Counted from the stretch's first letter, positions 12,274 through 24,206 are shown. The stretch is DNA of 64,000 nt from Caenorhabditis elegans (GCF_000002985.6 NC_003282.8:12958001-13022000); one strand, 5' to 3'. Notes: generated by a model from the letters alone, not told the origin. Translations and numbers: made by a program.

Positions 12274-13974
12274 TCAACTTTTGAAAGTAAACACAGCCTT
12301 GCCACGGCTCACAGCTGAACTGACCACAAACTGCACAAAAGATCCATTAAACGACAATGGAAGTGCGTTCTCCAGCTGTCCTTTGCTGAAATGATCAAAA
12401 TTCTAGATTCAATATGATTAAAAAGTGACATACGTGTAAGTTTTATCGAGAGCGAAGATTTCTGGAGAACCATAGTAAACTGAAACGGTAGAGTCCTGGA
12501 AACAAAATTATTTGAAAAAAACTGAATTTCAGTAAATTTTACATCTTCCATCTGAGCATCGATCATTTGCAATTCAAGATCAGACACTGCAACAAGTGAA
12601 GACTTCTGTGACCTCCGTTCAAAGACTTTCTGTGACCTCCGTTCAAAGTTCCATTATAGACCGAACTAGATTGCGGGTGAAGTTCAACTATCTCATCAAT
12701 TCCAGCCAGAACTGAATAGTTATGTTCTCTCTTTAACTGCTGAGTTGATGTTTAGACTCACACATGGATCATTGAAAAAGAAGTTTATCGTTGGAACGAC
12801 TGGCTTCAAGGTTGACAATAAAAATACTCTCTTGACTAGTTGACCATTGCACTTTTTTCTGGTATAGCAGGTAGAGACTGTAAAAATGTTAGAATTGAAA
12901 TTCCAACTGATTCAAAAACTTACTTTGAAACATAGTTTGCCGTGTCCAAATTGTTTCCTTCAAAGACCAATGCGCTTCTCAATGAATAATAGTTTTTCAA
13001 ATCTCCTGGGAATGTCAACAGAGTGAGTCCGCCTGGTCCCTCGTATTGCATAGCAAAAATAGTTTCTGTGACGTTGACCACCTGACCAGTAGGTCCAACA
13101 AGATGAACATATTTTGATGGTGGAACTGAAAAGGGAATAGATAAACTAGGAATCTACGATATCGATAAACTAACGTGGCCACCAAACAACTTTGAATGCA
13201 AGCGTAGCAAATCCTTTGTTTGTAACAGCAATGGTGAACTTTGAGGCTGGGAAGTAATAGGGTTCCATGTTTTCTTGGGTTGTTCTGGAAACATTTGATA
13301 TTATGAATATTCAAACTTCGCAAACTTCAAACTTGTTGTTTAAAGCGATTGCTGGCAAACTTGTAGACGTTTGCGCTTATTCAGCGCAATTCTTTATCAA
13401 TCAATAAAACGCCAGAACAAATGAACCATGAGTACTGCAATGCCGCAGCGTTGTAGCACCACATTGTAGAAAACTGATGGCGGAAAAAACCGCGTCCGGG
13501 CCTTGTACGTGGTGCCCCAACCCTTCAAGGATCAATCGATCTGAGGCTACAGTATGAACCCTCAGATGTGCTTGGCGCCTAACAAGTCTAAGCGTAGATT
13601 CTATGAGAATTCCACCTTGAAATTTGTAAAATAACTCACTGAATACGATTTCCTGCAGAGTCGACAGTTTGAATGACTGAATCGTTTCCTGTCGTCTTTC
13701 CACTGATTATCAGTTTTGCATAATATCCGCGTGGAATCGTTACAATCCAACTACACGACTGACCCTTCTCCAGCTGAGGAGCGGGCTGGGTTTCGTTCCA
13801 AGAAGCCGGCCAAAACACAGGCGTGCCATTGATTACAGGCTTGTTGATTGCCTTACCAACTTTGCAGACTGTAATTTTTACGTTAAAATATGAATCCCTA
13901 AAACCGATCTTACCATTTCCGGCGGCTGAAACAGCAGCAACCACGGCTAAGCAAGTCAATAGTCGTTTGAACAT
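12274..13974 (-). pseudogene. CUB-like gene F, probable frameshifted pseudogene
   Basis: The eight family exons are present on the - strand: 13974-13914, 13868-13640, 13284-13175, 13125-12924, 12877-12762, 12711-12543, 12495-12434 and 12385-12274. Exons 1-5 are intact (signal peptide MFKRLLTCLAVVAAVSA, then VCKVGKAINKPV and QSCSWIVTIPRGYYAK). Exon 6 is 169 bases instead of the invariant 146. A near-perfect 24-base tandem duplication (TGTGACCTCCGTTCAAAG repeated at 12607-12648) plus a 1-base loss gives +23 and breaks the frame, with a TGA at about 12565-12563. The conserved SDLELQMIDAQMED continues in another frame. Exon 8 also has an extra 12 bases in frame (VVSSAVSRGKAVF), and exon 2 has the deviant GNDSVIQ where paralogues have DKDSRFQ. 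A truncated secreted product or a rescued splice form remains possible. Confidence 0.7.
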
Positions 13975-15658
13975 TTCGAATTGAAATCTGAAATTTTCAT
14001 GTTCTGAGACAGTTTATATACCGCATTTTGGGAGCCAATGAAACATACGAAAAAGGGCGTTTTTTTTTCATAAAACAGTTATCAATTGTTTTTGCAAAGA
14101 TAATTTAGTGCTCAAACTGATAAGGGATCTTTTTTATGTGTGGCGTCATTTGAAATCAAGTAACTCCATGTATACCAAAGTCTAGATCCTCTTCTGGTTA
14201 ACAGATATCAGCTTCAACATGTTTCTGCGTGTGAAGAGAAATATTGTTACAAGGTGTAGCTACTCATCCACAACTAAATGTTTAATTTGATAACTAGAGT
14301 TATCTTGATTCTTTGATCGTACTCCTAGTTTCTTATCTTGCAGTTTTTGCGGAATTGTCAGCTTCCGGGGGCGGTTTCTCATACAGTTCGTAATTTTTTT
14401 TTTTTGAAACGGCAGAAACCACATTTTGTTTCTTATAGTTTTCTGTAGATCAGATGTGGAGATCGCACGGATTGGTAGCGCCATTGTACCCGGAAAAAAA
14501 CGTGGACAGATTCTGCTAAAACTTCCAGATGGGGTTATCAAAAATTAGTCACCAAAATAAATTTTCAATGTGACAGTATGATTTTATAAGAATCTTTCTA
14601 GATTTTTGAACAAAAAAAACAATATGTTATGTTCTTGGCTCAAGTAGAAAACATGAGTTTCGAATTTCTTGTTTTAAAGTTATACTGGCACCTAGGACTG
14701 TTATACAGACACCAAAATGCCTGCTTGCCTTCCTGACTGCCTGACTTTTAGGTGACCCCACCTGCCTCTTCCTATTTTCAAATATACACGTGGAAAACTT
14801 GTGAAGTGGGATCCGGGCAGGCGAAACCGCGCCTGCCTCCCATGAATCACACAACACATCATCACATCACACTCGTTCAAAAGTCATTTAGCTTTTGATA
14901 AACCGTGCACATTTCCGGTCCGACTTATGTGCTTCAAACTGTTTGCGACCAGCACGACTGTAGTACTGCAACTTTGACCATCAAACCATTTACATACGAA
15001 CTGTTGAGGAAACCGCCCCGGAAGCTGACAATTCCCAAAAAACTGCAAGATAAGTAACCATGCGAGGTATCAAAAAATCCAACAAAAAAAACACACAGAG
15101 AAGCTCCTAGCATAAACATCTAATTGTAGCTGAGCGCCACCTGCACTACGCCACAAATCTCGCTTCATTCAAAATCTGAAATCTGATAATGAAGTCGATC
15201 TAGATCTGAATTTCGTCTCGGCATTTCGTCCCAACTTTTACACCAACTTTAGCAACTTAAGCGCCAACTTTAGCGTTTTGCAACTTATCCACCAACTTTA
15301 GCAACTTTTTAACCAAGTTTAGCCAATTTTAGAAAAATTTTCAGTGCAAATTTTGAGGGCATCCCCAACTTTAGCCTATTTGCCCAACTTTAGCAACTTG
15401 TTTACCAAATTTTAGCAACTTTTGCACTTGGCATTTCTAAAGTATCTAAAGTTGGTAAATAAGTTGCGGCAATTTGCCGAGGTGCTACAAAACGTCATCC
15501 CACCTACTAATCCCTTATCAGTTTGTGTTCCTTATTCTCTTATCAACAACAATTGATAACCGTTTTCATGATCCAACGCCCTTTTCGTATCTTCCAAAAT
15601 TGGTATATAATCAGTCTCAGAATATGCAAAATTTCAAGTTTCAAGATTTCACTCTGAA
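13975..15658. other. Divergent intergenic region F-G
   Basis: The F side has a TATATAAAC-type box (- strand) about 40 bases upstream of its ATG and GATA motifs near 14078-14084 and 14117-14124. The G side has TTATCA at 15515-15520 and 15540-15545, TGATAA at 15554-15559 and a TATATAA near 15603. Between them lie the F-type upstream block (14181-14390), a short inverted copy of it (14999-15058), TGCCTGC-type repeat sequence (14708-14840) and a degenerate CAACTTTAGC repeat (15229-15470). The - strand open frames at 14260-15119 fall in this repetitive sequence and are not supported as genes. Confidence 0.6.
15229..15470. repeat. Degenerate CCAACTTTAGCAACTT tandem repeat
   Basis: About ten imperfect copies of a 16-20 base unit (CCAACTTTAGCAACTT and variants) run through this stretch. 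The right end carries an inverted fragment (AAAGTTGGTAAATAAGTTGC), so the block could fold back on itself. It sits just upstream of the GATA motifs of gene G. No protein is encoded. Confidence 0.75.
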
Positions 15659-17563
15659 ATGTTTCAAAAACTATTGGCTTTCTTGACTGTGGTTGTTTTT
15701 GTTTCGGCGGCTGGAAACAGTAAGACTGAATTCAAATTTTGAAATTTGAAATGTTTTAAATTTCAGGCTGCAAAATCGGTAAGGTAATCAACAAGCCCGT
15801 TATTGATGGTACCCCTGTTTATTGGCCAGCTTCATGGAACGAAACCCAGCCTGCTCCTCAGCTGGAAAAGGAGCAATCATGCAGTTGGTATGTGACAATT
15901 CCACGTGGATACTATGCAAAACTGATAATCAGTGGAAAGACAACTGACAAGGATTCACGATTCCAAACTGTAGACTCTGCAGGAAATCTTATTCAGTGAG
16001 TTATTTTTGGATTTTAAATGGTGTTTCTATATAAAGTATGGTCCATGGAAATCTCGTAAATCAAATAATTTATAGCGTTTGGTCTGTATATTTTGAAAAC
16101 TGTGATAGCTGGCATTTTGCTCGATCCTTTCCCGAAATTGTTAAGGAAATAATGAGTACTTGAAAATAGTTGATAGAATAAAATAAAATATTCAGTTTGC
16201 TATTTGTAAGGCTTCAGCTTATAAAAAATAAGCATGAAACAATTTTTTGATATGTTTATTTAAATTTTTTACATAATTTGTTGCATATGCAACAAATATC
16301 AAAGTTCGAATCTGCGCACATTCGGATCATATCATTTTTTAAATTAAGCTTCTTTGAATGTTTCAAAATTTAGTTATTCATGGCATTTCATATTTACAGA
16401 ACTACCCACGAAAAAATGGTACCTTATTACTTCCCGGCTTCGAAATTCACCCTTGCTGTTTCCAATGAAGGATCTGCTACGTTTGCATTCAAAGTTGTCT
16501 GGTGGCCACGTAAGTTTACCAGTATTATGCATTTCTAGCTTATATTTTCCTTATTTCAGTTCCAACAGAAAAATATGTTGATATTGTTGCATCTATTGGG
16601 CAGGTTATTAATGTCACAGAAACAGTTGTTGCTATGGAATACGCTGCACCAGGAGGAATCACTTTATTGACATTTCCAGAAGATTTGAAAAACTATAACT
16701 CATTGAGAAGCACACTTATATATGATGGAAGCAGCTTGACCTCTGCAACCTATGTTTCAAAGTGAGTTGTAAGACTTTTCATCAGTTGCTCCTTTTTCGG
16801 AGGTGCTCCAGAATCTAAGTCGAAATTTGTTTCGGGTACCCATTCCAGCTGTCCAGTTGGATATTTTTAAAGCATTTTTGTTAACTTTGTTTTTCTACCC
16901 GCCTGTGTGTTTGCAGTATTCACAGATTTCGCATGGTTTTGTTAAATCTAGTTTAGCCATGACATCATGGATGTATTATTTTCAGTCTATTCCTTCTCAA
17001 CCAGTCAAAGAAGCAATGGACATCTAGTCAAGACGGTATTGTCGTAGTGAACGTCGAAGCCAGTCGTTCCATGAATAAACTTCTTATTCAAGGATCCGTG
17101 TGTGAGTCTAAACAGCAACTCAGCCGTTGAAGTGAGAGCATAACTATTTAGATTTGGCTGGAATCGATGAGATAGTGGAACTCCACCCGCAACCTAACTC
17201 GATCTATAATGGAACTGTGAACGCGGGAGCACATATGTCTTCACTTGTTGCAGTATCTGATCTCGAATTGCAAATGATCGATGTTCAGATGAAAGATGTA
17301 GAGTTTAATGAAGTTGAACTTTTTCCGTCAAACTAAATTTTGTTTTTTTTCAGGACTCCACTGTCTCAGTTTACTATGGATCTCCAGACGCATTCACTCT
17401 CGATAAAACTTACACGTATGTTATTTTTAACTACAGTCGATTCTAGAATCTTGATTATTTCAGAGGAGCAGAGCTGAAAAAAGCACTTCCACTGCCATTT
17501 GGCGGATATTTTGTGCAGTTTGTGGTCAGCAGTGGCAAGGCTGTATTCACGTTTAAAAGTTGA
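15659..17563 (+). CDS. Secreted CUB-like domain protein, gene G (341 aa)
   Basis: Exons are 15659-15719, 15767-15995, 16400-16509, 16560-16761, 16986-17101, 17152-17297, 17354-17415 and 17464-17563, again 61/229/110/202/116/146/62/100. The signal peptide is MFQKLLAFLTVVVFVSA. The CUB-like core has SCKIGKVINKPV, QSCSWYVTIPRGYYAK and GKTTDKDSRFQTVD. The C-terminus is VVSSGKAVFTFKS, with AATAAA at about 17576-17581. From memory its architecture is that of C. elegans DOD-24-type proteins, but I could not confirm identity. Three GATA-type motifs and a TATA box sit within 150 bases upstream, the richest promoter of the cluster. Expected to be secreted by intestinal cells; function unproven. Confidence 0.92.
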
Positions 17564-18307
17564 TTTACTGTTTTTAAATAAAAATTTGAACATTTGATGC
17601 ATATGTACTGTTTAGAGCTTTTGAGCTTTTGGTGCAAAGACCACCGATTTTGCAACTTGGCAACTCGTACACAATCATGTTTTAAAACATTGTGTTGAAG
17701 ATTAAACCCTCTCACTAAATTCAGAGCCAGCAAACATTTTTTCGATTCTTAAAATTGCAAAATTATTTACACGTGTTTCCTCCTAGCATTATCCAACTCA
17801 GGTTTCACTCAAACGTATCCTAGAAGTTTAAAATTAAAATTTTTATTATTTGTGGTTATTCCACGTGCTATGTTTTACAAGTTTTGTTCAAGATAACTGC
17901 ATATTAATATCGTTCAAAGAACTTTTTTATAGCAAAATGATTCTAAAAGTTTTAGACCAAATAATGAAAATTCCAAAAAAGATAAGGAGCATTAGACCAA
18001 GATCAAGAAATTAAACTCGAACAAATGATTTTGAAGTTTTTATTGCAACTCTGTTTAAGCACTGAGAAACTTCCTATCAATATTCTGTATGCATTGAGAA
18101 AATATTTGTTGAAAAAATACTTGAACTCTTGCGCTCCAAGAGACATTACATCAGTTTACACTCTAAACTTATGCTTTAAACTTTTGTTATCAGTGCTGAA
18201 TACTTTTTTGATGACAAAACGCCCAGTTTCATACTTTTTGATTATCATCCTAAAAGCTCTATATATTTCGTTTGGGCACTTGATAAAATTTCAGACTTAC
18301 GAACAAA
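17564..18307. other. Intergenic region G-H with promoter of H
   Basis: The poly(A) signal of G is at about 17576-17581. The H promoter has TTATCA at 18187-18192 and 18242-18247, TATATAT at 18260-18266 and TGATAA at 18281-18286. The 115-residue open frame at 18025-18372 only overlaps the promoter and exon 1 of H in another frame and is not a gene. Confidence 0.6.
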
Positions 18308-20234
18308 ATGTTACAGAAACTATTCATCTGTCTAGCGTTTGCTACTGCAATTTCGGCCGCTGGAAATGGTAAAACTAATTATAGAAGTTATAATTTTGAA
18401 ATTGGCTAATTAATTAATTTCAGGTTGCACACTTGGAAAATCTGTCAACAAGCCTGTAATTGATGGTACGCCTGTATATTGGCCAGCTGCTTGGAACGAG
18501 ACTCAGCCTGCTCCTCAGCTGGATAATGGGCAGTCTTGCAGTTGGATTGTGACAGTTCCACGTGGATATTATGCAAAACTGATAATCAGTGGAAAGACAA
18601 CTGACAAAGATTCACGATTCCAGACTGTGGATGCTGCAGGAAATCTTATTCGGTGAGTTATTTTGCTAACCTGCAAATTAAATCTGAAATGTGTATTTGG
18701 AATGGTCTGTGAACTTGGGAAGTCTTGTAAAATGATCAAACAATTTTGGTTGAACTGGTTAGTGTCTGGAAAACGACTGGTTGTTTTTTTTTTCGATGCA
18801 AAAAATAGCAAATTATATAACATTATTCTAGTGTAGAGCTAATACGATTTTGTTAACAGAGAAATAAAGACAAGCTCATGAGCTTGTCCCGTTATGTGGA
18901 TCATATGATGTATCCAACGTTTTTCAATTTTTCCAATTCAGGACTACTCAAGAAAACATGGAACCATATTACTTTGCTGCTCCAAAATTCACACTCACTG
19001 TCGCTAACGAAGGTTCAGCTACTTTTGCATTTAAAGTTGTTTGGTGGCCACGTGAGTTATCCCTACATTTCTATAAATTGTTATGAGCAATTTGTCAAGT
19101 ATCTGTGAATTTCAGTTCCAACAGTAGATTTCGAATACAGCACAGGACCGACTGGATGGATTATAAATGCTACAAATGCAGTATATGCTCATGAATACAG
19201 TGAAGGTGGTGGCATCACTTTGATGGTTTTCCCTGAGAACGAAACGAGCTATTCTTCGTTGAGAAGCGCGTTGGTGTATGAGGGAAGAAGCTTGAGTTCA
19301 GCGAATTATGTTTCAAAGTAGGTATTTTATTCGTGAAAAAAATAAAGTTGCTCGTAAGTAAAACAAATTGAATACTTGTTTTTTTTATTTCAGTTAAATA
19401 AAAAATTCTTTTTGGCAATAAATCAAAGACGGTTCTGAAAATAGTATTATATGAAACTCGAAGAAATCAGGGTAATTTCACAACTAATTTTCAACAAATT
19501 GAATAACATCAATAAAAACAAAATGAGGTCGGAAAATTTCAAATTTGAACAAAAGTTGTTCAGAAATGCCGAGCTAATTCGAAATGTTCTTTTAAATCTT
19601 TGTACTTAAATTTTAGAGATAAAATCCAGCTTACTTTTTGATGATTATTGTCTTGAATTATTACAGTCTCAACCTTCTCTGCCAGACGAAAAAACAATGG
19701 GCTTCTACCCAAAACGCTATTTTTGTAGTGAACCTTGAAGCTAGTCTCTCCAAGGATATTCTTCTAGTTCAAGCTAACAGATGTGAGTTTGAGCGTGAAT
19801 TTAACAACCACAACTGGCAATAAAATCTCAGATTTGACTGGAATCGATGAGATGGTGGAACTCCGGCCGCAATTGAACTCGATCTATAATGGAACGGTAC
19901 ACGGTGGGACACAGATGTCTTCTCTTGTTTCAGTAGCTAATATCAATATGCAAATGATTGATGCTCAGATGATAAATGTAGGGTTCGAAGTTTTAAGAAT
20001 ACCCTTAAACTTACTAATTTTTCAGGAGTCTAACTTAACAGTTTACCGTGGTTCTCCAGCCGCATACACCTTTAAACAAAATTATACGTATGTAACTTTT
20101 AAACCTTTCAAATATAAATTTTCAATAATTTCAGGGGAGCACAGCTGAAAAGCGCACTGCCTTTGTCTTTCAGTGGTACTTTTGTACAGTTTGTGGTCAG
20201 CAGTGGCCAGGCGGTTTTTACGTTTAAAAGTTGA
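18308..20234 (+). CDS. Secreted CUB-like domain protein, gene H (341 aa)
   Basis: Exons are 18308-18368, 18424-18652, 18942-19051, 19116-19317, 19667-19782, 19832-19977, 20026-20087 and 20135-20234, with canonical family lengths. The signal peptide is MLQKLFICLAFATAISA. The CUB-like core has GCTLGKSVNKPV, QSCSWIVTVPRGYYAK and GKTTDKDSRFQTVD. The end is VVSSGQAVFTFKS (Gln for Lys compared with the paralogues). Intron 4 (19318-19666) is enlarged and contains a decoy TTTCAG at about 19388-19393 followed quickly by a stop; I chose the later acceptor because it restores the 116-base exon. Soluble secreted product expected. Confidence 0.9.
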
Positions 20235-21016
20235 TATATATTATATTGATTTGAATGAATGAAAGTAGATTTTTTACTTTTTGAAATAATTAAGCCAAAA
20301 AACGCCGACATAGAAGCAAAGTTTGAATAAACTGTTAGCACTTTATCGATTAATTGTCCACACGGCAAGGGGAGAGGAGGACGAGTGAAAGGCGCTCTCA
20401 AGACATCCCACAATGTACCACTTCTGTGTTTCAAACACTGTTTAAATTTAAAAAGATAAAGTCATACTATTTCGTCGACTGGAATCAGTCTTCAATCATG
20501 AAATGACATCATATCGAGCAGAAATTTCAGTGATAAATGTTTATTTCCAAATACTGATAAGATCAAGACACCAGAAAACACTCTGAAAAATCAAAAACGC
20601 CTGCCTTCAGGCATAACTTGTTTGCAATTTCTCTGCTTAAGTCGCCATATTTAACTGGCATGTCGAACCCCAATAAATCGATTAAAATGAAAATTAGAAC
20701 CTCATAAATTCACTTCGTGCGAACACCAAAACTGTATCTTTCGCCATAATGCGAGAAGAGGCAGGATTACGTGATCGTCTGAAGACGTCTCTGTCTAACA
20801 TGAAAATCCTGCTGCTACAATTTCCTCAGTAGAAATGCACCGAAAAGCACAATAAAGGCGGAACTTTGGGTACATACAGTTTAACAAACGCTTTTGACAT
20901 TTTGAGCCCAATGATTTCATACCTGATAAGACCGTCTTCTCTCATAAGACTATCGATGACCTTCTACAATATAAATAACATTTCGGTGCATCGGAATCAT
21001 CACTTTCGCTAAAGTA
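20235..21016. other. Intergenic region H-I with promoter of I
   Basis: A CTGATAAG motif lies at 20933-20940, about 80 bases before the ATG of I, and another GATA motif lies near 20556-20562. CGTCTGAAGACGTCTC near 20786 is a small imperfect palindrome. No open frame here resembles a gene. Confidence 0.55.
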
Positions 21017-23940
21017 ATGATTTCAAAGGTAATATTGTATTTAGCTGTTTTGTATTTAGTTTTTTCATTGGGTAATTTTTTTTGAAAGACTTTGTGTGTT
21101 TTTGTGTGTTCATTTAAGATACAAAGTGAGATAAAGTTATTCATTTTCTAATGAACTTTAGAATGTAAAACTGGAAATGTGATCAACAAGCCACTAGATG
21201 ATTCACCTGTAATCTGGCCTGCCACGTGGGATCCGAGAGTCGCGGCTCCCCAACTCGACAAAGGGCAAACATGCAGCTGGACTGTAACCATTCCTGATGG
21301 ATTTTATGCAAAACTTGTTATCAGTGCAAAAGCAATGGATCGAGACACCTACTTTCAAACAATTGATTCTGCTGGAAACATGGCAAAGTGAGCTTGACTA
21401 TTTATAACTCGAAAAACACCAAACCTGAGCCAATGAAATAACTGAATAATAAAAGTTTAGAGATTTATAAAATATTATATGTATTCAGAACGGCTGTCGA
21501 AAAAAAAGAACCGTATTACTTTGTCAAACCTAAATTTACAATCGCTGTTTCTAACAACGCTCCCACTTCATTTGGTTTTCAAATTAACTGGCTCCCATGT
21601 ACGTTTCTTCATATTATTAGGGTGTTCGATAAGTTTTTTCGTTTTTTCTCAATTTTGATTTTTTCTCAAATATTTTTTTGTGATTACATAGTAGTCAGTG
21701 AGTAGTAAAAAAATTATAAATACCAACCAGTTCCGGCAACTTCCAGACTGCATCCTCTGCCTTCGAGTGGCCGAGAAGAAAAAATAATTTTTCGATTTTT
21801 TTGGATTTAGGTTTGAATGGAAATGTTAGTGTTTCATGCAGTTGGAAAACTTTTGTATAACGCAGATTAAAAATATCAGACAACGAAAAGCACTCCTTGA
21901 TATCTTAAAATTTGAAAAAGTACCGAAAATTAGTAGCAAAAATGACAATTTTTCCTTCAGAGGGGTATATCTTGGACTGCGTGACATATTTCTATCTATG
22001 AATAACTACAAAAATGTTAAGCATTTTGAAATGAACAAATTATATGTTGACAACTTTTTGGTATCTTTCATCGTTTAAAAGTTACACATCTGAGAAGCCT
22101 GCCAACTCGAACTTTTAGAGTTCTGAAAATTGGACGTTTGTCTGAATATCTCGATTTCTAGCAAATCTATCAAAAAATGTATAACTACAAAAATAATGAC
22201 CAACTGTTTCTACATATTTTTGTTGTTGTCCATTTTAAGATATCTTCCATAGCAACAGAGATATCGCTCCTAAAAAAAAACTGATAAATGTCATAATTTG
22301 ATGGAAGAATGATAAAAATACGTTGAAGAATGAAATAACTTGTGCGGAAATTGCGTTTTTTTTGTTTGATTTCTACAATATTTCCATAATAAAAACATTT
22401 TAACTATGTTTCATAGAAATAAATTTTTTTCGGTTTTCAATTCAATTTTTTCAATTAAATTATCAAAATTTTTCAGTTTTTTTCTTATAGGGGCGGTAAC
22501 TCTGTTGGTATAGAAGATATCTTAAAATGACCAATTACGAAAATGTGTAGAAATAACTGGTCATTTTTTTTGTAATTATAAATTTTTTGATAGATTTGCT
22601 AGAAATCGAGATATTCAGACAAACGTCCAATTTTCAAAACTTTAAAAAATTCGAGTTGGCAGGCTTCTCCGATGTGTAACTTTTAAACGTTGAAAGATAC
22701 CAAAAAGTTGTCAACACATAATTTGTTCATTTTAAAATGCTTAACATTTTTGTAGTTACTCATAAATAGAAATCTGTCACGCAGTCCAAGATATACCCCT
22801 CTGAAGTAAAAATTGTCATTTTTGCTTGCCGGAACTGGTTGGTATTTATACATTTTTCACTACTCACTGACTACTGTGTAATCACAAAAAAATATTTGAG
22901 AAAAAATCAAAATTGAGAAAAAACGAAAAAACTTATCGAACACCCTAATAATAATGTGTAAAATTTACTTTTTGTTTCAGTTCCAACAACAGTTTCCGAA
23001 TACTCTGATGTAACTGAACGAGCTACAGTCCTTAACGCCACAGAAACAACTTTCACCAAATCAATTTTCGATAGTGTTGGGCTATCTTTGCTTTCGTTCC
23101 CACAAGACCCCACTAACTATTTCTCATTGAGAAGCTCGCTTGTTTTTGAAGGAAGCTCTTTCAATCAGGGCAAATATGTTGGAAAGTGAGCTTAGTCGAA
23201 TATTTAAAAATCTTGTAGTTTCAAAATTGCAGTCTTTTCCAAATGTATCAAACCAAAAAGCAGTGGTTCTCAAAAACTGGCTCCATAATTGTTGTAAACC
23301 TTGCTGCAAGTGGTAATAGTGACAAGCTCCTGATTCAGAAATCAATTTGTAAGTTTAATTAGGATATTGCTTGTTTTAAAGGGCCTTCAATCCCCAAGTT
23401 GCTCAGTGACGGCGCACCAAGTGAGACGTCGGCCGCAAGTATTGTGATTGATAGGCGCGGGGTAGACTTTGCACGACTCTGTGGATACCTAATCAGTTTT
23501 TATAAATTTTTTTTAGACGTCCAAGACATTTCTCAATTTGTGGAGCTGTACCCGGAAATCAACACTTCCTACACTGAAACTATCAACGGCGGAAATCTTA
23601 AATCTTCTCTCGTTTCCGTGTCAGGTGCCAACTTCAAATTGACAAAAGTTGTCATGAATGACGTTAGTTCTAAGTTTTGCTAACATGTTTTCCAACAGAA
23701 TATTTATGCAGGGAGCAACATTATCCGTTTACTATGGTTCTCCAACTGACATGACACTTGTGAAGACCTACACGTAAGTTGGATGCAGATGTTATAGTCA
23801 CTTGAAAAAAAAAACTGAAAACTATTAATGACTTCAGTGGCCTGGAAATCAACAAAGCCGTACCTCTGAACTTCCAAGGAGATGTACTTCAATTTGTTGT
23901 CAGCAGTGGACAAGCTGACTTTACTTTCAAAGGATATTAA
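21017..23940 (+). CDS. Secreted CUB-like domain protein, gene I (340 aa, D/I subfamily)
   Basis: Exons are 21017-21071, 21162-21387, 21489-21598, 22981-23185, 23233-23348, 23517-23662, 23712-23773 and 23838-23940. Exons 1-3 have exactly the lengths of gene D. The signal peptide is MISKVILYLAVLYLVFS. The CUB-like core has ECKTGNVINKPL, QTCSWTVTIPDGFYAK and ISAKAMDRDTYFQTIDSAGN. The C-terminus is VVSSGQADFTFKGY. Intron 3 is 1382 bases because it contains a long palindromic element (21620-22945). Intron 5 holds an unrelated GC-richer stretch (about 23390-23500) that creates a misleading upstream start for exon 6. D and I are closest relatives although four A-type genes (E, F, G, H) lie between them. 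Confidence 0.9.
21620..22945. mobile_element. 1.3-kb palindromic (foldback) DNA element in intron 3 of gene I
   Basis: The ends are long inverted repeats: GGGTGTTCGATAAGTTTTTT at the left and its complement at the right, ending CACCC. Matching segments continue inward, including AGTCAGTGAGTAGT, ACCAACCAGTTCCGG, TATATCTTGGACTGCGTGAC, TTGACAACTTTTTGGTATCT, GCCTGCCAACTCGAA and GATATTCAGACAAACG with their complements. The left arm reaches about 22270 and the right arm starts about 22490; the right arm lacks roughly 190 bases present on the left (about 21737-21940). A TA flanks both ends, as expected for a TA target-site duplication. No transposase is encoded, so it is non-autonomous. The open frames inside it are chance. 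Confidence 0.85.
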
Positions 23941-24206
23941 GACATTGATTGTTAAATAAGTGCATTAAGTCAAATTAAAAATTCAAGCAAACGCGTAAGA
24001 AATACATCAAAACGTGAGCTCCCTGGGTAATACCTGCATACACATAACGTTTCCTATGCCGAGTGAGGAATTGCTAGCATTGTTTAATTTTACTCAAATG
24101 TATTCTTTAAACTCTTTTAAAACATGATCAATTTTATTCAAAAAATTACCAGAAAATAATATATGACAATTACAGTTATACCAGTAGGTGTGAGTTGTCG
24201 ACGTTT
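23941..24206. terminator. Convergent 3' ends of genes I and J
   Basis: Gene I (+) and gene J (-) converge across 266 bases. TTTATT at about 24132-24137 is AATAAA on the - strand and probably serves J. No clear AATAAA is seen for I. Confidence 0.5.

Noticed and set aside
21836-22078. 80-residue open frame in intron 3 of gene I
   Set aside because: It lies in the left arm of the palindromic element, with no counterpart reading frame in the other arm and no transposase similarity.
23399-23683. 94-residue open frame with its own ATG
   Set aside because: Its second half is exon 6 of gene I; the first half is intron 5 read through.
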